A DNA stretch of 64,000 bases from Mesonia profundi (GCF_031085155.1 NZ_JAVHUL010000004.1:51286-115285); one strand, 5' to 3'. Positions 27,044-36,407 are shown, numbered from the stretch's first letter. Numbers and translations: made by a program. Notes: generated from the sequence alone by a model not told the origin.

Positions 27044-27826
27044 ATGGCAACATATAAGAAAAGGGGTTACAAGCCTAAAGCAACGAAAGAAAATGATGGG
27101 GTAGACGACAACTTCAACGAGGAAGAATCTACAACAGCAGAAGTTTTTAATAATCTAGATGAAGGTGCTAACAAAACAGAGGAATGGGTTGCCGGCAATC
27201 AAAAGCCTATTCTTATTGTTATTGGAGTAATCGTGATAGCCGTATTAGCTTACTTGGGATACTCTAGATTTGTTCAGCAACCAAAAGAGTTTGAAGCTGC
27301 AGATGAGATCGCTCAGTCTCAAATCTATTTTGAAAATGCTTTAGACGCTACCAATAAAGATCAAGATTCTTTATTTAACCTAGCCTTGAATGGCGGTAAC
27401 GGAAAATTTGGATTATTAAAAGTAATTGATCATTACGGAAGTACTTCTTCTGGTAACATCGCGCATTACTATGCGGGAATCGCTTACCTAAATACTGGAA
27501 AGTATAAAGAGGCGATCGATCAATTAGAAGATTTTAAAAGTGATGATGAAGTTTTAGCTCCGCTAGCCAAAGGTGCCATAGGAGATGCTTTTATGCAGTT
27601 AAACCAGCCAGAAGAGGCTTTGGGATACTATGAGAAAGCGGCTAAAATGAGAAATAATAAATTTACTACGCCTAAGTTTTTAATGAAAGCGGCTATAACT
27701 GCAATTCAATTGAAAAAAGGAGCTGACGCGGAAAAACACTTAACTCGAATTGAAGAAGAGTATAGTGATTCTCCTGAAGCAGAAGAAGTATCAGTTTATT
27801 TAGGACAAGCACAAGGTTTACAGTAA
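27044..27826 (+). CDS. Membrane-anchored tetratricopeptide repeat protein
   Basis: A 260-residue protein: acidic cytoplasmic N-terminus (1-53), one membrane helix (about 54-71, PILIVIGVIVIAVLAYLGY), then an extracytoplasmic region with TPR-like helices (for example AHYYAGIAYLNTGKYKEAIDQLEDF and AIGDAFMQLNQPEEALGYYEKA). This resembles the YfgM type of cell-envelope TPR protein. It is encoded three bases upstream of ribH, so co-transcribed, but no functional link to riboflavin is apparent. Confidence 0.85.
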   Translation: MATYKKRGYKPKATKENDGVDDNFNEEESTTAEVFNNLDEGANKTEEWVAGNQKPILIVIGVIVIAVLAYLGYSRFVQQPKEFEAADEIAQSQIYFENALDATNKDQDSLFNLALNGGNGKFGLLKVIDHYGSTSSGNIAHYYAGIAYLNTGKYKEAIDQLEDFKSDDEVLAPLAKGAIGDAFMQLNQPEEALGYYEKAAKMRNNKFTTPKFLMKAAITAIQLKKGADAEKHLTRIEEEYSDSPEAEEVSVYLGQAQGLQ

Positions 27827-27829
27827 ACA

Positions 27830-28336
27830 ATGGCAACAGCAGGAAAAAATTTATCTGAATATAATAAAGAAACCATCCCAAACGCGAAAGATTTTCGGTT
27901 TGGGATTGTTGTTTCTGAGTGGAACAGTAAAATCACCGAAGGCCTATTTCAAGGTGCTTTTGATGTATTTTTAGAAAACAATGTCTTAAAAGAAAACATT
28001 GTGCGTTGGAATGTTCCTGGAAGTTTTGAACTTATTTACGGCTGCAAAAAGATGCAAGAGTCTTTTGAAATGCTAGACGCTATCATCGCCGTAGGAAATG
28101 TGATTCAAGGGGAAACCAAACATTTCGATTTTGTTTGTGACGGCGTTACTCAAGGCATCAAAGATTTAAACATACAAAGTGATATTCCTGTCATTTTTTG
28201 TGTCTTAACCGATAATACCAAACAGCAATCTATAGATCGCTCTGGCGGAAAGCATGGAAATAAAGGTGCCGAAGCGGCAGTAGCTGCCATTAAAATGGCA
28301 CAGCTTAGAAAAGACGCGACTTTCTACAAGGAATAA
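27830..28336 (+). CDS. ribH: 6,7-dimethyl-8-ribityllumazine synthase
   Basis: Condenses 5-amino-6-ribitylamino-uracil with 3,4-dihydroxybutanone phosphate in riboflavin synthesis. 168 residues, assembling as a pentamer or icosahedron. Family motifs are GIVVSEWNSKIT, VPGSFELIYG, AVGNVIQGETKHFDFVCDGVTQGI with the active-site His, and PVIFCVLTDNT. It follows the TPR gene by three bases. No FMN-riboswitch-like structure was noticed upstream. Confidence 0.95.
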   Translation: MATAGKNLSEYNKETIPNAKDFRFGIVVSEWNSKITEGLFQGAFDVFLENNVLKENIVRWNVPGSFELIYGCKKMQESFEMLDAIIAVGNVIQGETKHFDFVCDGVTQGIKDLNIQSDIPVIFCVLTDNTKQQSIDRSGGKHGNKGAEAAVAAIKMAQLRKDATFYKE

Positions 28337-28427
28337 GCTTTTTATTCTCTTTCTTTTTCTTTAAAATTTAACCCTGCTTTCTCGGCATTGTTTTTGATTT
28401 TCCATAACTTTGAAGCAATAGGAAATC

Positions 28428-28712
28428 ATGGGAATTTTAAAGCGCCGTAAAAACAAGAAATTTAGCTACAGCCCTCGTTATTACAATGACGAAGGGAAAG
28501 GTAGTCCATATCAATTAGAACATAAGTTTGATAAATTTCGTTCAACTGCGGGAGATGCTGGAGGTTTGGTTCACCGCTTTAAATCGGCTTGGTCTGAATT
28601 TAGAGATGAATCTGATAGAAAAACCAACCGCAGGGTACTTTGGATTATTCTTGTTTTAGTTTTTATATTCCTTTTTATTATTGACTTTGATCTTTCTATT
28701 TTCTTTAGCTAA
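28428..28712 (+). CDS. Small tail-anchored membrane protein of unknown function
   Basis: A 94-residue basic protein with a soluble N-terminal part (KRRKNKKFSYSPRYYNDEG...) and one C-terminal membrane helix (about 69-89). Homologues in Flavobacteriia are sometimes labelled riboflavin synthase beta subunit, probably because of the ribH neighbour; nothing in this sequence supports that activity. A possible -7 box TAACTTTG lies at 28405-28412. It ends three bases before mutL. Confidence 0.75.
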   Translation: MGILKRRKNKKFSYSPRYYNDEGKGSPYQLEHKFDKFRSTAGDAGGLVHRFKSAWSEFRDESDRKTNRRVLWIILVLVFIFLFIIDFDLSIFFS

Positions 28713-28715
28713 CCC

Positions 28716-30566
28716 ATGACAGATATCATTCAACTTTTACCAGATCATGTGGCCAACCAAATTGCTGCAGGAGAAGTCGTTCAACGTCCAGCTTCTGTGG
28801 TGAAAGAACTGTTGGAGAATGCCATAGATGCTGGAGCCACCAACATACAATTACTTATTAAAGACGCTGGGAAAACCCTCATTCAAGTAGCCGATAACGG
28901 TAAAGGAATGAGTATAACCGATGCGCGTTTATCTTTTGAACGTCACGCTACGTCTAAAATCAAATTGGCAGAAGATTTATTTCAACTGCAAACCAAAGGC
29001 TTTAGAGGAGAGGCTTTAGCTTCCATCGCGGCCATTGCGCAAGTCGATTTAAAAACCAAACCTCAAGAGGAAGAGGTAGGAACACATATTCAAATAAAAG
29101 GTAGTGAAGTAGAGTCTCAAGAGGCTTGCGTTACACCTATAGGAACGGTGATCCACGTGAAAAACTTGTTTTATAACATTCCGGCAAGGAGAAATTTTTT
29201 AAAATCAACAGCGGTAGAAACACGTCACATCATTGATGAATTTCAGCGCGTGGCTTTAGCGCATTCTAGCATCGCGTTTAGCATGCATCACAATGGGAAC
29301 GAAATGTTTCAGCTTCCTATAAGCAATCTGCGACAGCGAATTGTGAATATTTTTGGTAGTAAAACCAATGAAAAATTAGTCCCCGTAGAGGAGGAGACCG
29401 AGTTGGTAAATATCACCGGGTTTGTAGGTAAACCTGAATTTGCTAAGCGTTCGCGAGGAGAACAGTTTTTCTTCGTCAATAATCGCTACATCAAATCTCC
29501 TTACCTCAATCACGCGGTAACCGCTGCTTTTGAAGGTTTACTGAAAGACAAAAGCTATCCTTCTTACTTTTTATTCTTAGAGGTTGATCCCAAAAGTATT
29601 GACATCAATATTCATCCTACTAAAACCGAAATTAAATTTGATGATGAACATGCTTTATATGCTATTTTAAGAAGTTCCATCAAGCATAGTTTAGGTCAAT
29701 TTAGTGTAGCGCCCGTATTGGATTTTAACCGGGATGCGAATTTAGATACGCCTTACGATTTAGAAACGAAGTCCGCGAGAACGCCTCAGGTAGAAGTAGA
29801 TCGTGATTTTAATCCTTTTCAAGAAATAAAATCAAAGGCTACCTCTGGATCTGGTTTTCAACCTAAAAGACAAACTGTGCCGCAAGAGAATTGGGAAGCT
29901 TTATACCACGGATTAGATAGTAAAGATGAGAATGATTTTTCTAAGGTAGAATTTGAAAGTGATGCTATTACAGGTCAGCTTTTTGAAACTTCTAAGGTTT
30001 CGGCTTCTTCTACCACCTTTCAATTGCAAAAAAAATACATTATAAGTCCGTTTAAAAACGGAATGATTCTTATTGATCAGCATAGAGCACATTGCCGAAT
30101 CTTATATGAAGATTTACTGAAAAGCATTACGGTTAAAGCAGCTGTAAGTCAGCAATTACTGTTTCCGTTGTCCTTACAATTAAATGTGCAAGAAATCGAG
30201 ATGTTGCATCATCTGCGAGAAGCCTTGGAGCAAACCGGATTCATCTTTTCAAAAATGAAAGATGGGGAAGTAGAAATTACAGGGATACCGACCTTGATTA
30301 CCGAAAGTGAGGTTTCTATTTTATTGGATCAGTTGCTCTCTGATTTTGAAAATGAAATTCCAGATAGTGGCTTTTTACAAACCGATTTATTAGCCAAATC
30401 CCTCGCGAAAAGCATGGCGATAAAAGCAGGAACCCAATTAGATACCGTAGAACAAATTGCGATTGTGAATGGTTTATTTGCTTGTAAAGAACCACAATTA
30501 ACACCGACGAACAAAAAGATTTTTATAACGCTTCAAGCGGAAGACATAGAAAAAAAATTCATGTAA
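28716..30566 (+). CDS. mutL: DNA mismatch repair protein MutL
   Basis: A 616-residue mismatch-repair ATPase. The N-terminal GHKL domain has the expected motifs: LLENAIDAGA, DNGKGM, RHATSKI, and FRGEALASIAAI, followed by the IPARRNFLKS segment. A variable linker (about 340-425) leads to the dimerisation domain. The canonical endonuclease motif DQHA(x)2E(x)4E is not intact; the equivalent is DQHRAHCRILYE, so nicking activity is doubtful. It sits in a tight plus-strand run with two rhomboid genes. Confidence 0.95.
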   Translation: MTDIIQLLPDHVANQIAAGEVVQRPASVVKELLENAIDAGATNIQLLIKDAGKTLIQVADNGKGMSITDARLSFERHATSKIKLAEDLFQLQTKGFRGEALASIAAIAQVDLKTKPQEEEVGTHIQIKGSEVESQEACVTPIGTVIHVKNLFYNIPARRNFLKSTAVETRHIIDEFQRVALAHSSIAFSMHHNGNEMFQLPISNLRQRIVNIFGSKTNEKLVPVEEETELVNITGFVGKPEFAKRSRGEQFFFVNNRYIKSPYLNHAVTAAFEGLLKDKSYPSYFLFLEVDPKSIDINIHPTKTEIKFDDEHALYAILRSSIKHSLGQFSVAPVLDFNRDANLDTPYDLETKSARTPQVEVDRDFNPFQEIKSKATSGSGFQPKRQTVPQENWEALYHGLDSKDENDFSKVEFESDAITGQLFETSKVSASSTTFQLQKKYIISPFKNGMILIDQHRAHCRILYEDLLKSITVKAAVSQQLLFPLSLQLNVQEIEMLHHLREALEQTGFIFSKMKDGEVEITGIPTLITESEVSILLDQLLSDFENEIPDSGFLQTDLLAKSLAKSMAIKAGTQLDTVEQIAIVNGLFACKEPQLTPTNKKIFITLQAEDIEKKFM

Positions 30567-31313
30567 ATGGGAAATATAACCGATACCGTTAAAGTTTTAT
30601 TGATTGCCAACATCCTATTTTTTTTAGGAAGTCAGTTTTTAGGAGATTATGCTTATCAATTGTTTGCCCTGTGGTTTCCCGAAAATGAAAACTTTCAGTT
30701 GTGGCAAATTGCCACTCACATGTTTATGCATAGTGGCTTTTCGCATATTCTTTTTAACATGTTCGCTTTATACATCTTTGGAAGTGTATTGGAGCAGACT
30801 TTAGGGCAACAGCGCTTTTTGTTTCTTTATTTTTCAGCAGGATTAGGTGCCGCAGGATTACAAATTTTATTTAGCTATTGGAATTTTAATAATGCGATGC
30901 AAGTCTATTTAGATGCAGGTTTATCCACACAAGAGGTGCACAATATGTTGTCGCAATACAGCAGCACAGGAAAGGTGTACTCCGCTATTCCGCGAGAAGC
31001 GACACAACAATTAGTAGGAACTTATATGACGCCTATGGTGGGAGCATCAGGGGCAATCTTTGGAATATTGGCAGCCTTTGCTGTGGTGTATCCCAATTTG
31101 CCTTTATATTTAATGTTTATTCCCATTCCTATTAAAGCCAAGTATTTAATCGGAGGATACTTTTTAATTAATGTATACTCAGCAGTAACAGGAACCTCTT
31201 TATTTGGACCTTCAAATACGGCCTATTGGGCACATATTGGAGGAGCCATTATTGGGTTTATTACCATGTGGTATTGGAAGAAAAATAGTTTTAACTCAAA
31301 CCGTATCAATTAA
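30567..31313 (+). CDS. Rhomboid intramembrane serine protease (1)
   Basis: A 248-residue multi-pass protease. The catalytic dyad is visible: Ser161 in GASGAIFG and His223 in WAHIGGAIIG. The conserved HMFMHSGFSHILFNMFAL loop precedes the core. An extra stretch (about 105-155) between helices is unusually long and polar. It starts directly after the mutL stop and overlaps the next rhomboid gene by one base, so the three are coupled. Substrates unknown. Confidence 0.92.
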   Translation: MGNITDTVKVLLIANILFFLGSQFLGDYAYQLFALWFPENENFQLWQIATHMFMHSGFSHILFNMFALYIFGSVLEQTLGQQRFLFLYFSAGLGAAGLQILFSYWNFNNAMQVYLDAGLSTQEVHNMLSQYSSTGKVYSAIPREATQQLVGTYMTPMVGASGAIFGILAAFAVVYPNLPLYLMFIPIPIKAKYLIGGYFLINVYSAVTGTSLFGPSNTAYWAHIGGAIIGFITMWYWKKNSFNSNRIN

Positions 31314-32206
31314 TGCGTTGGCAAGATCAATTACGGTACAAGTATAATATGGCGGGGGTTTTAGAGAAACTCATCGCGGTCAATGTATTGATATTTGTAC
31401 TTCAGTTTTTTCTACAAACTATTGGATTTCTATTTAAAATTGAAGTGAATTTTATCTTTAATTGGTTTAGTTTTCCTACTCATATAGGCGCTTTGCTCTA
31501 TAAGCCTTGGAGCACTATTACGTATGCTTTCTTGCACGGTGGTCTTTTGCACTTGTTCTTTAATATGATCATCCTATATTTTTCGGGAAGGTTGTTCCTC
31601 ACTTTTTTCTCTCCCAAACGATTGCTGAATTACTACTTTTTGGGAGCTATAAGTGGTGCTTTGCTTTTTGCGCTGAGTTATAATTTATTTCCAGCATTTT
31701 CTAGCTTGGGGAATGTTCCTTTGGTAGGAGCATCTGCTGCCGTAACCGCAATTTTAGTTGGGGTTGCAACACAAGCTCCGCATATGCAAGTACGCATGAT
31801 GTTTATAGGAAATATTAAATTATGGTGGATTGCTGCTTTTTTGGTGGTGTTTGATTTTATTCAGATTCCGTTTGGAAATGCAGGCGGACATATAGCGCAT
31901 CTTGGCGGCGCATTATTGGGATATGTGTATACCACACAACTTTCTAAAGGAAATGATATTGGCGCTTGGTTCCAAGCAATAACCGATACGGTGGTGGGGT
32001 GGTTTCAGCCTGCTAAAAAGAAGCCTTTTAAAAATGTGTATAAGAATACAGCAAAAACTAAAAGTAAAAGAACAGCTGCTAGCTTTACGCATCCCGTAGA
32101 AAAGCAAAAAAAGATTGATGCCATTTTAGATAAAATCAGTAAAAATGGATATGAGAGTCTAACCAAAGCAGAAAAAGATTACCTTTTTAAAGCAGGTAAA
32201 GAATAG
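31313..32206 (+). CDS. Rhomboid intramembrane serine protease (2)
   Basis: A 297-residue rhomboid with Ser141 in the GASAAV motif and His196 in HIAHLGGALLG. The loop YAFLHGGLLHLFFNM precedes the core. A basic cytoplasmic C-terminal tail (about 225-297) ends with a helical segment resembling the short C-terminal domain found in Bacteroidota rhomboids (KIDAILDKISKNGYESLTKAEKDYL). It is a divergent tandem neighbour of rhomboid 1, not a simple duplicate. Confidence 0.92.
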   Translation: MRWQDQLRYKYNMAGVLEKLIAVNVLIFVLQFFLQTIGFLFKIEVNFIFNWFSFPTHIGALLYKPWSTITYAFLHGGLLHLFFNMIILYFSGRLFLTFFSPKRLLNYYFLGAISGALLFALSYNLFPAFSSLGNVPLVGASAAVTAILVGVATQAPHMQVRMMFIGNIKLWWIAAFLVVFDFIQIPFGNAGGHIAHLGGALLGYVYTTQLSKGNDIGAWFQAITDTVVGWFQPAKKKPFKNVYKNTAKTKSKRTAASFTHPVEKQKKIDAILDKISKNGYESLTKAEKDYLFKAGKE

Positions 32207-32212
32207 CGTTTT

Positions 32213-33232
32213 ATGAAAGGCCTTAACCTTATAGATCGACTTATTTTTGTGGTAAACTCCTTGTTTGCGACAGCCCTTCTATTGGCTTATGTGTTGCCTT
32301 ATATTCCGCCGAATACCTTTCCTTTTTTATCGGTTTTAAGCTTGGGAATGCCCTTATTACTGATTATTAACTTCGTTTTTTTCTTATTTTGGGCCATTCG
32401 CTTTAAACGTCAGTTGCTTTTATCTTTCCTTATTTTACTTATCGGATTTAATCATATCCTCTCTTTATATATGTTTTCTGGAGATCAGCCTAAGGCGGAT
32501 ATGAATGAAGCCAAGACTTTTAGCTTGATGAGTTATAATGTACGTCATTTTAACAGGTACAATTGGATTAAGGATGAAACGGTTACACAGCAAATTATCA
32601 GTTTTGTAGCGCAAGAAGATCCAGACGTGTTGGTGATGCAAGACTATTTGGAACGAAAGGATGTAAAATTTAAAGCCTATCCTCATAAGTATATAAAACT
32701 GGTGGGGAAATCAGGACAGGCTATCTACTCTAAATACCCTATTCTTGAAAAAGGTTCTTTAGACTTTCCGAAAACGGGAAACAACGCCATTTATGCAGAT
32801 ATTCTTATCCGTAAAGACACCTTAAGGGTCTTTAATTTGCATTTGGAAAGCTTAAAAATTAATCCGAGTGTGAAAGAGCTCCAAAATAATAGTGAGAAAC
32901 TTATCGCTAGGGTAGGAAACTCTTTTAAAAAGCAAGAGAAGCAAACAGAAATGCTGCTGAAAAAAATTAAACAAACTCCGTATAAGGTGATTATAGCAGG
33001 AGATTTAAACAATAGCGCTTTCTCTTATGTCTATAGAAAGCTTTCTGAAAATTACACCGATGCGTTTAAAAACTCGGGGAATGGTTTCGGAAAAACATTT
33101 GATTTCGATTTTATCCCTTTACGGATTGATGCTATTTTAGTAGATAAGCAGTTAAAAGTAAGAAAGTTTATGAATTACGATCAGCAGCTCTCAGATCATT
33201 ACCCCATTATGAGTGTGCTGGAGTTGAAGTAA
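32213..33232 (+). CDS. Membrane endonuclease/exonuclease/phosphatase family protein
   Basis: A 339-residue protein with three N-terminal membrane helices (about 10-90) and an EEP domain: SLMSYNVRHFN, the Asp-Pro-Asp strand (EEDPDVLVMQ), VFNLHLES, IAGDLNNSAFSY and LSDHYPI. Metal-dependent phosphoesterase fold, likely facing the periplasm. This is a common downstream partner of the rhomboid pair in Flavobacteriia, six bases away. Substrate unknown. Confidence 0.85.
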   Translation: MKGLNLIDRLIFVVNSLFATALLLAYVLPYIPPNTFPFLSVLSLGMPLLLIINFVFFLFWAIRFKRQLLLSFLILLIGFNHILSLYMFSGDQPKADMNEAKTFSLMSYNVRHFNRYNWIKDETVTQQIISFVAQEDPDVLVMQDYLERKDVKFKAYPHKYIKLVGKSGQAIYSKYPILEKGSLDFPKTGNNAIYADILIRKDTLRVFNLHLESLKINPSVKELQNNSEKLIARVGNSFKKQEKQTEMLLKKIKQTPYKVIIAGDLNNSAFSYVYRKLSENYTDAFKNSGNGFGKTFDFDFIPLRIDAILVDKQLKVRKFMNYDQQLSDHYPIMSVLELK

Positions 33233-33367
33233 TTTTTTGATTACTCATGAATTATTCTAAAAGAAGAGATTTTAAAAAGATATTTTCAGCTTGGATCTTT
33301 TTTGGTCTATTTTCTAGCCGTCTAGATTCTAAATTCTAACTACAATTTTGTCCAGAAACGAAAGCCT

Positions 33368-33423
33368 CTTACGTCCTACGTCTTTTTATCTTACGTCTGT
33401 TTTCTAGCAGTCTAATGTCTTAT
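33368..33423. repeat. Degenerate TCTTACGTC-type intergenic repeat
   Basis: CTTACGTC occurs at 33368-33375 and 33390-33397, and AGTCTAATGTCTTAT at 33409-33423 resembles 22716-22738. It lies between convergent genes and touches the WbqC stop codon. Confidence 0.4.
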
Positions 33424-34052
33424 TTAAGAACTTGATCCTCCAAATACATTAAGCTACTCGGACCTTCATTAAACAAAAGATCTAAAATGGATAGATTGGG
33501 AATATAACCTTCTTTATTCGTAAAAACCTGCGTGTATTTCGCTAAGTCGATACTGTTTTTTTTCTTGGCGCTAATTAGATTTCTAGCATCAAGCATCTCT
33601 GAATCTTGATAATCTTTTATAAACTCTTCTGTTTTCTCAAGAGGAATATCCAACTGTAAACACGAGAGCACGACATCTAAGCACGCATAATTAAACTCCA
33701 TTAAGTGAGAGTAGGTTTCTTCATAAAGCGGTTTAAACTCATCTTCATAGAACTCAAAAAAGGGAGAAGTACGGTAAGCCGCTTCTAAAGAACGCCAATG
33801 GATAATTTGCCAGTTGAAATCGTTTTCAATCCTAACGTCTCTATATTTTTGACGCTTGTTTTTTATGTTCACATGCTTGATGGGAATATTTAGCAATAAC
33901 TTCCCGTTAGCACCATAAATATACTGTCTATTCCTGTAGGTTTGTTTTTGATAATTATCTTCGTTCTCGAAGCGAATTTTTTCCGCTTTAGCGAAATAAA
34001 CAAATTGCTCTATTGAACCAAAATAAGCGGGATGTAGGATTAAGACTTTCAT
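33420..34052 (-). CDS. WbqC family protein
   Basis: A 210-residue member of the WbqC-like family (LHPAYFGSIEQFVYFAKAEKI at the N-terminus; QTYRNRQYIYGANGKLLLNIPIKH; DFNWQIIHWRSLEAAYRTSPFFEFYEDEF). Some relatives occur in sugar-biosynthesis loci, but the molecular role is unsettled. It follows lepB by 12 bases in the lepB-dapB-parAB group, a gene order conserved in Flavobacteriia. Confidence 0.88.
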   Translation of the reverse strand: MKVLILHPAYFGSIEQFVYFAKAEKIRFENEDNYQKQTYRNRQYIYGANGKLLLNIPIKHVNIKNKRQKYRDVRIENDFNWQIIHWRSLEAAYRTSPFFEFYEDEFKPLYEETYSHLMEFNYACLDVVLSCLQLDIPLEKTEEFIKDYQDSEMLDARNLISAKKKNSIDLAKYTQVFTNKEGYIPNLSILDLLFNEGPSSLMYLEDQVLK

Positions 34053-34064
34053 AACTATCTAAAC

Positions 34065-35645
34065 CTATTTCTCTTTATTCTTGTTCTTTTTCCAAAAGAA
34101 ATTAATCCCGAAAATAAGCACTAATACAATAAGGAAGTGGTAAAAGTAAGAAACAGGTTTCCCATCACCACCAACGGTTGTGAATAAACGTTCCCAGCGA
34201 ATCTTGTTAGAAAAACCTTCTCCGTTTGCATCCCAACTCATCCAAACAAATACGGGCTTTCCTACCACGTGATTTTCGGGGACATAGCCCCAATACCTAC
34301 TGTCTTCACTATTGTGACGATTATCACCCATCATAAAGTAGTAATTCTGCTTAAACGTATAGGAGTCAATCGGACTTCCATTAAGCAATACTTGGGTTCC
34401 TTTGGTCGTGATTTTATTTTCAAGATGCATCTCTTCTCCTTCGTAGGTTTCGATAATGCGTTTGTAAAACGGAAGCGTTTCTCTATTAATCTCAACAGTT
34501 TTACCTGCTTCAGGGATGTAAATAGGTCCAAAATTATCTCTATTCCAATCTGTTTTGTTGGTATTAGGGAAAGTAGAAACTTCCGCATTTCCGGCAGAAT
34601 CAATAATACGCTCTACCGATGCTACATTAGGATGATTTTTAAATCGGTCTAAAGCTTCTTCCGATAAGGAAGTGAAATAATACTGTTTTTCAGCCTGATT
34701 ATACCAACCTATAGGATCTGTAATGTCATAGGTTTTATATAGGTTTTGTAAGGAGAAACCTTTTCCTTTTCCTTGCACCACATAAGAATATTGTGGTTTC
34801 GCACGGTCTGGTAATTGAAGAGGCTCGTTGTCGATGTATATTTTACCGTCTACAATTTTTAAAGAATCTCCAGGAACACCAACGGTTCTCTTAACGTAAT
34901 TTGATTTTTTATCGATGGGTTTTTTAAAGGTTTCCTTTCCTCGGTAACGAAAATAAGGAACCGTATCTACCGGCCAGTTAAATACTACAATGTCGTTTCG
35001 TTCAATTTTCTCAAACCCGGGTAACCTAAAATAGGGGAGCTGAGGCCAATTGGTGTAAGATTTAACTCCGGCAACGGGAATCGTATCGTGCACCATAGGA
35101 AAAGAAACGGTGGTTTTTGGCGTTCTAGCTCCGTAATGAAGTTTACTTACAAACAAAAAGTCCCCTACCAACAAGGTTTTTTCTAAAGAAGCAGTAGGAA
35201 TGGTAAAGGGTTGTATAAAATAGGTGTGTACAATTGTGGCGGCTACCACGGCAAAAAGAATAGAGCTTACCCATTCTCCAGCTTCGGTTCTTGGCGTTAA
35301 ACTTCTATCTTCTACGTAGCTAACGTCTAACGTGTAGTTGACGTAATAGATGTAAAGACCGAGCGTTAAAATTGTTAGCCAAGTGTCTGCTTTGCTGTGT
35401 CTACCGAAACTACGAACGGTTTCTACCCAAACTACAGGAAACATAATAAGGTTGACAATAGGGACAAAGAGTAGGATCGTCCACCACCAAGGTCGGTTGA
35501 TGATTTTCATTAATACTACCGCGTTGTAAACGGGTATAAACGCTTCCCAAGCTTGTCTTCCTGCTTTTACATATAACTTCCAGGTTCCTAAACCGTGAAT
35601 GGCTTGTATCACCAAGAAAAATATAATCCACTGTACAATTGTCAT
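34065..35645 (-). CDS. lepB: Signal peptidase I
   Basis: A 526-residue signal peptidase, much longer than E. coli LepB (324), as is usual in Bacteroidota. Several hydrophobic helices fill residues 1-110. The catalytic domain begins with Ser153 in FTIPTASLEKTLL; the general base is Lys252 in NYVKRTVGVPGDSL; the late box MGDNRHNSEDSRYWG is near 430. A roughly 170-residue insertion separates the last two boxes. It cleaves signal peptides of exported precursors at the inner membrane. It is followed by WbqC and preceded by dapB. Confidence 0.95.
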   Translation of the reverse strand: MTIVQWIIFFLVIQAIHGLGTWKLYVKAGRQAWEAFIPVYNAVVLMKIINRPWWWTILLFVPIVNLIMFPVVWVETVRSFGRHSKADTWLTILTLGLYIYYVNYTLDVSYVEDRSLTPRTEAGEWVSSILFAVVAATIVHTYFIQPFTIPTASLEKTLLVGDFLFVSKLHYGARTPKTTVSFPMVHDTIPVAGVKSYTNWPQLPYFRLPGFEKIERNDIVVFNWPVDTVPYFRYRGKETFKKPIDKKSNYVKRTVGVPGDSLKIVDGKIYIDNEPLQLPDRAKPQYSYVVQGKGKGFSLQNLYKTYDITDPIGWYNQAEKQYYFTSLSEEALDRFKNHPNVASVERIIDSAGNAEVSTFPNTNKTDWNRDNFGPIYIPEAGKTVEINRETLPFYKRIIETYEGEEMHLENKITTKGTQVLLNGSPIDSYTFKQNYYFMMGDNRHNSEDSRYWGYVPENHVVGKPVFVWMSWDANGEGFSNKIRWERLFTTVGGDGKPVSYFYHFLIVLVLIFGINFFWKKNKNKEK

Positions 35646-35669
35646 CTTCTTTTTATTTTATAAGTACCC

Positions 35670-35686
35670 AACAAGTTCAACTTGTT
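35670..35686. repeat. Perfect 17-base palindrome between dapB and lepB
   Basis: AACAAGTT-C-AACTTGTT. It overlaps the last bases of dapB and lies 25 bases upstream of the lepB start. It has no T run, so it is either a processing hairpin or an operator. Confidence 0.45.
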
Positions 35687-36404
35687 ACAAATTATTTAGA
35701 TTTAACACATCTTTCATGCTAAAAACCCCTTTTTTATCTTTAATCCATTCCGCTGCAATGATCGCACCCAAGGCAAAACCTTCCCGGGAATGCGCGGTAT
35801 GTTTTATTTCGATATCATCTACGACAGAGCTGTAGGTAATGCTATGCGTACCCGATACATTTTCTATTCTTTTTGCCGTTACCGGAATTGTTTTTTTATC
35901 AGTTTTCTCATTTTCGTCTACGAGTTTCCAATCTTTTAGAGAAGAATGATCAATAATATCCTTTGCTAAGCTGATGGCGGTTCCACTGGGTGCATCCAGC
36001 TTTTGCGTATGATGAATTTCCTCTAAGCTCACTTGATATTGCTCGTGACCCTTCATCAGTTTGGCCAAATGTGCATTAAGATTGAAAAACAAATTCACGC
36101 CCAAACTAAAATTGGAAGCATAAAGAAAGCTTCCGTTTTCTTGTTCGCAAGTCTTCACTACTTCATCGTAATGATCTAACCATCCTGTGGTGCCAGAAAT
36201 AATAGGAACTTGTGCTTGTAATGCGCTAGTAATATTTTCTTTTGCTGCGGAAGGAATACTGAAGTCTATTGCTATATCGGCTTGCTTCAGTTGTTCTACG
36301 TCAACTCCTGAAGAAGTCGTATAACAGATGCTATGATTTCTTTCTAGAGCTAATTTTTCAATGGTTTTACCCATTTTTCCGTAGCCTAATAAAGCAATTT
36401 TCAT
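35685..36404 (-). CDS. dapB: 4-hydroxy-tetrahydrodipicolinate reductase
   Basis: Reduces the dihydrodipicolinate precursor in the lysine/meso-diaminopimelate pathway, feeding peptidoglycan. 239 residues. The nucleotide-binding GYGKMGKTIE is near the N-terminus; GTTGW and the catalytic SLEEIHHTQKLDAPSGTA block are intact. It lies three bases from the DUF5683 gene upstream and 39 from lepB downstream. Confidence 0.95.
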   Translation of the reverse strand: MKIALLGYGKMGKTIEKLALERNHSICYTTSSGVDVEQLKQADIAIDFSIPSAAKENITSALQAQVPIISGTTGWLDHYDEVVKTCEQENGSFLYASNFSLGVNLFFNLNAHLAKLMKGHEQYQVSLEEIHHTQKLDAPSGTAISLAKDIIDHSSLKDWKLVDENEKTDKKTIPVTAKRIENVSGTHSITYSSVVDDIEIKHTAHSREGFALGAIIAAEWIKDKKGVFSMKDVLNLNNL

Positions 36405-36407
36405 ACG

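Noticed and set aside
27827..28427. FMN riboswitch or riboflavin control element near ribH
   Set aside because: ribH starts three bases after the TPR gene and no RFN-like conserved structure is visible upstream.
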